From: Actinomycetes bacterium
GTDB lineage: Bacteria > Actinomycetota > CALGFH01
DNA: 8,446 bases
Assembly (NCBI GenBank): GCA_030146615.1
Contig: JASLBL010000370.1
Location: 1 to 8,446 of the forward strand
Direction: 5' to 3'
The notes beneath the pieces were generated by a model, which saw only the letters and a program-made list of their open reading frames with translations, was not told the origin of the DNA and did no database searches. A program made the translations under genes and the position numbers. Positions 4,314 through 8,446 of the stretch are shown here, piece after piece. The number at the start of each line of letters is the position of its first letter. Positions within the stretch are counted from its first letter, which is position 1.

Positions 4314-7208
4314 ATGATCTACCGGTTCGGCGACTGCGAGCTCGACGACCGGCGCTACGAGCTCCGCCGCCGCGGCGTCCCCTGCCACCTGGAGCCCCAG
4401 GTGTTCGAGGTCCTCGCCTACCTGGTCCGCAACCGCGACCGGGTGGTGCCACGTGCGGAGCTGCTGGACGAGATCTGGGGGAGCCGGTTCGTGAGCGACT
4501 CGGCCCTGGCCAGCCGGGTCAAGGCGGCCCGCCGGGCGGTGGGCGACAGCGGGCGCGAGCAGGGGCTGATCCGCACCGTCCACGGCCGCGGCTACCAGTT
4601 TCTCGCCCCCGTGCGGGAGCAGGCCCCGTCCCACGAGCAGGCCCGGCCGGTGGGCATCCTCGCCCCGGCTCCCCCGGCCGGGGCAGCGCCGATCGGGCGG
4701 GAGGCGGAGCTGGGACGGCTCGGCCGGCTGTATGACCTGGCCGAAGAGGGGCGGCGGCAGGTCGTGTTCGTGACCGGTGAGCCCGGGATCGGGAAGTCGA
4801 CGCTGGTCGAGGCGTTCAGCGGCGAGGTCGAGCGGGGGCGGGCGGGGCGGGTCGCCCGTGGCCAGTGCCTGGAGCAGCGGGGCGCGCCCGAGCCGTACCT
4901 GCCGATCTTCGACGCCCTGGACCAGCTGTGCCGTGACGACGGCGAGGCGCTGGGCCTGCTCTCCCGCGTGGCCCCGACCTGGCTGGTCCAGATGCCGGCG
5001 CTGGTCGACCCGGGCGACCGCGCCGACCTGGAGCGCCGGGCGCTGGGCGGGACGACCGAGCGGATGCTGCGGGAGGCGGCGGAGGCGCTGGAGGCCGTCG
5101 CCTCGGACCGCCCGCTGGTGCTGGTCCTGGAGGACCTGCACTGGGCCGACCCCTCGACCGTCGACCTGCTGGTCTGGCTGTCCAGGCGCGACACGCCGGC
5201 CCGGCTGCTGGTGGTCGGCACCTACCGGCCGGCCGACGCCCTGGCCGGCGCCGCCCCGATCGGCGACGCCGGCGCCGAGCTCCGGCTGCGGGGACTGGCC
5301 ACCGAGCTCCGGCTGGGCGAGCTCGGCCCCGAGGCGGTGGCCGCGGTGCTGGGTCGCGGGCTTCCCGGGGCCGACGTCCCCGAGGAGCTGGCCCGGCTGG
5401 TCCACCGGCGCACCGACGGCGTGCCGCTGTTCGTCGTCCAGCTCGCCCAGGCCTGGACCGACGCCGGTGTCCTGCGGCCGTCGGCCGGGACCTGGGAGCT
5501 GGCGCCGGGCCCCGACGGCGAGGGGTACGAGGTCCCTGACGACCTGCGCCGCCTGCTCGAGCTCCAGCTGGAGCGGCTGGACGCCGCCGACCTGGCCATG
5601 CTGGAGACGGCCGCCGTCGGCGGGGTCGAGTTCGCCGCCGCGACGGCCGCGAGCGGCGGGGCCGGGACCGCCGACGCCGTCGAGGAGCGCTGCGCGGCGC
5701 TGGCCCGCCACGGCCGCTTCCTGCGGCCCGCCGACCCGGTGGCCTGGCCGGACGGGACAGTGTCGGCCGGGTTCCGGTTCGCCCACGACCTGCACCGGAC
5801 CGTGCTCTACGACCGCATCCCGGCCGGCCGGCGGGCCCGGCTGCACGCCGCCGTGGCGAACCGGCTGGAACAGGCCTACGGGGCGGCCGCCGCCGACCAC
5901 GCGGCCGAGCTGGCCGCCCACCTCCTGGCCGGCCACGACCACGCCCGGGCCGTGCCCTACCTCCAGGCGGCCGCCATGCAGGCGATGGGGCGGAGCGCTC
6001 CCCGTGAGGCCATCCAGCACCTGGAGGCCCTGCTGGACGCCCTGCCCCACCTTCCCGAGGGTGCCGAGCGGGAGCAGGCCGAGCTGGCCGCGCAGATGAC
6101 GCTGGGCCCGGCGCTGGTCGCCACCCGCGGGTTCGCCTCGCCAGAGCTCGAGGCCGCCTTCACCCGGGCGCACGAGCTCTGCCTCGCCCTCGAACTTCCC
6201 TATGAGCAGACCCTGGCCCTGCACGGCCTGGCCGCCGTCAACGAGTTCCGCGGCCGCTACCACCGCTCCGAGGCGCTGCTGACCCAGATCCTCCACCTCG
6301 GCGTCTCCGAGCTGGCCGTCGAGGCCCTCGAGCTGCTGGCCTGCTCCACCTTCCACCAGGGGGCGGCGGCCAGGGCGGTCGGGTACGCCGAGCGCGGGCT
6401 GGCCCTGTACGACGACGCGGGCGTCGACCCAACCTACCTGGCGCCGTTCGGGGAGCACCCGGCCGTCTCCTGCCACGACTGGGCCGCCCTGGCCCTGTGG
6501 TTCCTCGGCCGCCCGGACAGCGCCCTGGACCATGCCGAGCAGGCCAGGGCCCTGGCCGTGGCCCACCCGTACAGCCTGGCCAGCGCCGAGGTACAGCTCA
6601 CCTACCTGCACCAGTACCGGGGCGAGGGGTCCGAGACGCTGCGCTGGGCCCAGCAGGCCATGGCGACGGCCAGCGAGCACGGCTTCCCGATCCGAGCCGC
6701 CCAGGCGGCCATCCTCGGCGGCTGGGCCCTGGCCGTGACCGACGCCGACAGCTCCGGCGTCGAGCAGCTCCGGGCCGGGCTGGCCGGCTACCTGGCCACT
6801 GGCGCCGAGCTCGACCACCCCTACTATCTCGGGCTGCTCGGCGAGGCCCTGGCCGCGACCGCCGGCCCGCCGGAGGGGCTGGTGGTGGTCGAGGAGGCGA
6901 TCCGGATGGTCGGGACCGAGCGGCCCTTCTACTACCTCCCCGAGCTCCACCGCATCCGCGGCGACCTGCTGGCCCAGGTCGGCCGCAGCGACCAGGCGGC
7001 CGCGGCGTACGCCCGCGCCATGGAGCTCGCCGCCGACCACGGCACCAGGTCGGCCGAGCTCCGAGCGACCCTCCACCGTTGCCGCCTGCACGACCCCTCC
7101 CCACCCGAAACGGACCGCGCCCGCCTTCGGCATCTCTACGACCAGTTCGAGGAGGGCTTCAGCACCCCGGACCTGCAGGCCACCAAGGCCCTGCTCGACG
7201 CCGGGTAG
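4314..7208 (+). CDS. Winged-helix, AAA-ATPase and TPR-like transcriptional regulator
   Basis: A 964-residue cytoplasmic regulator with three parts. Residues 1-98 form an OmpR/CadC-type winged helix (FGDCELDDRRYELRRRG, then RVVPRAELLDEIWG, ending in IRTVHGRGYQFLAPV). A Pro/Ala-rich linker follows. An AAA_16-type ATPase begins at IGREAEL (127-133), with Walker A GEPGIGKST (155-163, Lys161) and Walker B LVLVLEDLHWAD (268-279, Asp274). RFAHDLHRTVLYDRIP (from 487) is the helical segment usual after such ATPases, and the rest to the C-terminus is Ala/Leu-rich helix pairs resembling TPR repeats. The plan recalls LAL/MalT and SARP regulators, but DNA binding is N-terminal, there is no LuxR domain at the end and no bacterial activation (BTAD) domain after the winged helix. 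The start is well supported by GGAGAGG six bases upstream. It likely senses a ligand or partner through the repeats and uses ATP to switch. It is divergent from the membrane protein at 3514-4212, a plausible target. Confidence 0.93.
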   Translation: MIYRFGDCELDDRRYELRRRGVPCHLEPQVFEVLAYLVRNRDRVVPRAELLDEIWGSRFVSDSALASRVKAARRAVGDSGREQGLIRTVHGRGYQFLAPVREQAPSHEQARPVGILAPAPPAGAAPIGREAELGRLGRLYDLAEEGRRQVVFVTGEPGIGKSTLVEAFSGEVERGRAGRVARGQCLEQRGAPEPYLPIFDALDQLCRDDGEALGLLSRVAPTWLVQMPALVDPGDRADLERRALGGTTERMLREAAEALEAVASDRPLVLVLEDLHWADPSTVDLLVWLSRRDTPARLLVVGTYRPADALAGAAPIGDAGAELRLRGLATELRLGELGPEAVAAVLGRGLPGADVPEELARLVHRRTDGVPLFVVQLAQAWTDAGVLRPSAGTWELAPGPDGEGYEVPDDLRRLLELQLERLDAADLAMLETAAVGGVEFAAATAASGGAGTADAVEERCAALARHGRFLRPADPVAWPDGTVSAGFRFAHDLHRTVLYDRIPAGRRARLHAAVANRLEQAYGAAAADHAAELAAHLLAGHDHARAVPYLQAAAMQAMGRSAPREAIQHLEALLDALPHLPEGAEREQAELAAQMTLGPALVATRGFASPELEAAFTRAHELCLALELPYEQTLALHGLAAVNEFRGRYHRSEALLTQILHLGVSELAVEALELLACSTFHQGAAARAVGYAERGLALYDDAGVDPTYLAPFGEHPAVSCHDWAALALWFLGRPDSALDHAEQARALAVAHPYSLASAEVQLTYLHQYRGEGSETLRWAQQAMATASEHGFPIRAAQAAILGGWALAVTDADSSGVEQLRAGLAGYLATGAELDHPYYLGLLGEALAATAGPPEGLVVVEEAIRMVGTERPFYYLPELHRIRGDLLAQVGRSDQAAAAYARAMELAADHGTRSAELRATLHRCRLHDPSPPETDRARLRHLYDQFEEGFSTPDLQATKALLDAG

Positions 7209-7220
7209 CCGGCCGACCCC

Positions 7221-7919
7221 CTAGCTCGGTTCGACGGTGCCGGGGTGCTGGCCGGCGTCGGGATGGGGAACCAGGACCCAGGTGACGGTGACGGCGGCCC
7301 AGATGGTGGTTTCGCCGGGTTCGGTGGTGGGGGGCGTGGGGGCGGCTTCGGCGGCCAGAAGGCGCATGGGGCGGGCGTCTGGGGGCGGCGGGGGTGACTC
7401 CTTGATCTGGCGGACGGGGCCGAGGGTCCACCCGGCCAGGGAGGCGTACTGCTCGGCTCGGGCGAGGGCGTCGCGCCAGGCGGCGTCTCGGGCGGCGGCG
7501 GCCACCGGGGCCGGATCGCCGACGACCAGGTCGAGGCTGTGGACTCGGGCGCCGGCTCCGCCGACCGCCACCGCGGCCGCGGCCACCTGCCCGGCCCGGG
7601 CCGGGTGGTCGAGGCGGACGGTGAGCCGGGCCCCGGCCAGGTAAGCGACCGGGCCCCGCCCGGGCTGGCGGGTCTCCCAGTCCTCGTGCAGCTCCAGGCC
7701 GCTGGTGGTGCGGCGGGCCGGCTCGACCCCCTCGGCGTCGAGGGCGGCCAGGATCTGGTCGAGGGCCAGCCCGCAGGCGTCCAGGGCCTCCGCCGGGGTC
7801 GACCCGCGAGTCTCGACCCCGAGCTGGAGCAGGGCGGTGTCGGGGACGGCGGTGGCCGCCCCGGCACCGGCCACGGTGACGGTCGCCCGGCCGTTCGGGG
7901 CGGGTCCGGGATCGGGCAT
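7221..7919 (-). CDS. SIMPL-domain (DUF541) protein without a signal peptide
   Basis: A 232-residue member of the SIMPL/DUF541 family, which includes E. coli YggE and Brucella BP26; its biochemical role is poorly defined, with oligomeric ring or channel-like assemblies reported for BP26. The family pattern runs through the protein: an N-terminal strand with ATVTVAGAG and PDTALLQLGVETRG, helix AEALDACGLALDQILAALDAEGV's region, the YLAGARLTVRL strand, the helix DALARAEQYASLAGWTLG with VRQIKES, and the closing strands AAVTVTWVLV. Between the last two is a Pro-rich insertion (about 183-212). Known members usually carry a signal peptide; this one starts with MPDPGPAPNGRATVTV and appears cytoplasmic. 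The start at ATG 7919 is fixed by GAGGAG five bases upstream. It is 11 bases downstream of the dehydrogenase remnant and probably shares its transcript. It converges on the large regulator with only 12 bases between stops. Confidence 0.88.
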   Translation of the reverse strand: MPDPGPAPNGRATVTVAGAGAATAVPDTALLQLGVETRGSTPAEALDACGLALDQILAALDAEGVEPARRTTSGLELHEDWETRQPGRGPVAYLAGARLTVRLDHPARAGQVAAAAVAVGGAGARVHSLDLVVGDPAPVAAAARDAAWRDALARAEQYASLAGWTLGPVRQIKESPPPPPDARPMRLLAAEAAPTPPTTEPGETTIWAAVTVTWVLVPHPDAGQHPGTVEPS

Positions 7920-7930
7920 GTCGGCTCCTC

Positions 7931-8125
7931 TCACAGCAGGCCGGTGGTGGTGGCGCCGTCGATCTGGAGAAGGGTGGCCGCGGCCGCCTCGTTCAGCGCC
8001 GCCTCGTCGCGGGCGCACAGCACCACCCTGGCCCCCTCCTGGCTGAGGGCCAGCGCGCTCCCCAACCCCAGCCCCTTCGACGACGCCGTCACCAGCGCCA
8101 CCTTCCCGGCAAGCCCCAGGTCCAC
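7931..8125 (-). pseudogene. Short-chain dehydrogenase reduced to its two ends
   Basis: A 64-codon frame from GTG 8125 to TGA 7931. The start is well supported: GGAGGAGGG (8132-8140) lies six bases upstream. Residues 1-49 are a clear short-chain dehydrogenase/reductase N-terminus, with AGKVALVTASSKGLG (6-20) carrying the TxxxGxG cofactor motif and GARVVLCARDEAAL (31-44) the second strand and helix. Residues 51-64 (TLLQIDGATTTGLL) look like the end of the same family, where an 'LQ.DG' strand closes the protein. Everything between is missing: the NNAG motif, the catalytic Ser and the YxxxK pair. Full members have about 240-260 residues, so some 180-190 residues have been lost without breaking the frame. 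It cannot be an active dehydrogenase. The intact start, stop and close spacing to the SIMPL gene suggest it still serves as the leader of that transcript. An assembly error is an alternative. Confidence 0.65.
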
Positions 8126-8220
8126 CGCCAGCCCTCCTCCACCGTCCCGGCCTCGGCGACCATTCAACCGCGCCACGCCAACCCGGGCCGAACCGGCCGG
8201 AGCCGCGGCGTCGCGGGGCG

Positions 8221-8249
8221 TTGCCGGCGGACCCACGGCGGCCTACGGT
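8221..8249 (+). promoter_or_regulatory. Candidate leaderless promoter of the right-edge gene
   Basis: TTGCCG (8221-8226) and TACGGT (8244-8249) are separated by exactly 17 bases; the -10 fits the actinobacterial TANNNT pattern and the -35 matches four of six positions. Transcription seven bases past the -10 would begin at 8256, the A of the ATG, giving a leaderless mRNA. GGTGAG at 8247-8252 is close enough to act as a weak ribosome site if the start lies further upstream, so the leaderless reading is not certain. Confidence 0.4.
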
Positions 8250-8255
8250 GAGCCG

Positions 8256-8446
8256 ATGGGAGCGTGGCGCCGTGCCGGCTCGAGGGGCCGCCTGGCCTGG
8301 ATCGCCCTCGCCCTGGCGCTGGTCGCGGCCCTGGCGGGGATGGCCGCGCTGGCCGGGCCCGGCGACCGGGGCGCATCCGGACAGGCCGCCCCGACGACCG
8401 TGGCCGACCCGTCCGCCGACGGCCAGGGCGCCGCGACCGCCGCGCC
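8256..8446 (+). CDS. N-terminus of an exported or membrane-anchored protein, partial
   Basis: The frame opens at ATG 8256 and runs off the right edge after 63 codons. The first 13 residues are basic (MGAWRRAGSRGRL), followed by a hydrophobic core from about residue 14 to 33 (AWIALALALVAALAG and on) and then a Gly/Ala/Pro/Thr-rich, low-complexity stretch with Asp and Gln. That is the layout of a signal peptide or a single N-terminal anchor followed by an extracytoplasmic linker. There is no Cys lipobox in the visible part. The functional domain lies beyond the window, so no family can be named. It is divergent from the dehydrogenase remnant, with 130 bases between the start codons. Confidence 0.6.
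   Translation, partial: MGAWRRAGSRGRLAWIALALALVAALAGMAALAGPGDRGASGQAAPTTVADPSADGQGAATAA

Noticed and set aside
4213..4452. Upstream extension of the membrane-protein frame to 4452.
   Set aside because: It would run antisense through the start of the large regulator and is Arg/Gly-rich; ATG 4212 has a good ribosome site.
3984..7133. A 1049-codon open frame on the minus strand, antisense to the large regulator.
   Set aside because: Long antisense frames are expected at this GC content. Its translation is Gly/Pro/Arg/Gln-rich with no family motif, and it crosses the promoter region and the membrane-protein gene, while the plus-strand frame has clear domains and a ribosome site.
8126..8236. Upstream extension of the dehydrogenase remnant to ATG 8236.
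   Set aside because: The added residues do not match the family. GTG 8125 is at the usual N-terminus and has GGAGGAGGG six bases upstream.

Overview
This is a very GC-rich stretch with strong G/C bias at third codon positions. Its gene families (NarL/DesK-type two-component pair, ELHDVVSH-type kinase, large winged-helix ATPase regulator, possible leaderless starts) suggest a soil-type actinobacterium (Actinomycetota). Species cannot be told from the window. No rRNA, tRNA, CRISPR array, insertion sequence or phage gene was seen.

Layout. Bases 1-56 may hold the first codons of a leftward gene cut by the window edge. Bases 150-410 hold the C-terminal part of a class I SAM methyltransferase that lacks its SAM-binding half. 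A DesK/NarL-type sensor kinase (485-1633) and its LuxR-type response regulator (1630-2313) follow on the plus strand, joined by an ATGA overlap. The regulator runs tail to tail, with a 25-base overlap, into pobA (2289-3461, minus), which encodes 4-hydroxybenzoate 3-monooxygenase. Upstream of pobA on the same strand is an unrecognised four-helix membrane protein (3514-4212, minus). It is divergent from a 964-residue winged-helix/AAA-ATPase/TPR-like regulator (4314-7208, plus). That gene meets a SIMPL-domain protein (7221-7919, minus) tail to tail, with only 12 bases between. Just upstream of the SIMPL gene, in the same direction, is a 64-codon remnant of a short-chain dehydrogenase (7931-8125): both ends are present and the catalytic middle is gone. 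At the right edge, a divergent gene (8256 onward, plus) begins with a signal or anchor sequence and continues outside the window.

How the parts may work together. The kinase and regulator form a self-contained signalling pair whose stimulus is unknown. PobA makes protocatechuate for the beta-ketoadipate pathway, but no pca gene or dedicated regulator is present. The large ATPase regulator and the membrane protein share a 101-base divergent promoter region, so regulation of one by the other is a reasonable hypothesis.

Points most worth a second look: a perfect 8-bp inverted repeat that contains the pobA Shine-Dalgarno sequence and follows a possible -10 box; the short-chain dehydrogenase reduced in frame to its two ends; the orphan membrane protein paired with the large regulator; the SIMPL protein with no signal peptide; and possible leaderless promoters at 8221-8256 and before the kinase. 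I see no complete new defence or mobile system here.
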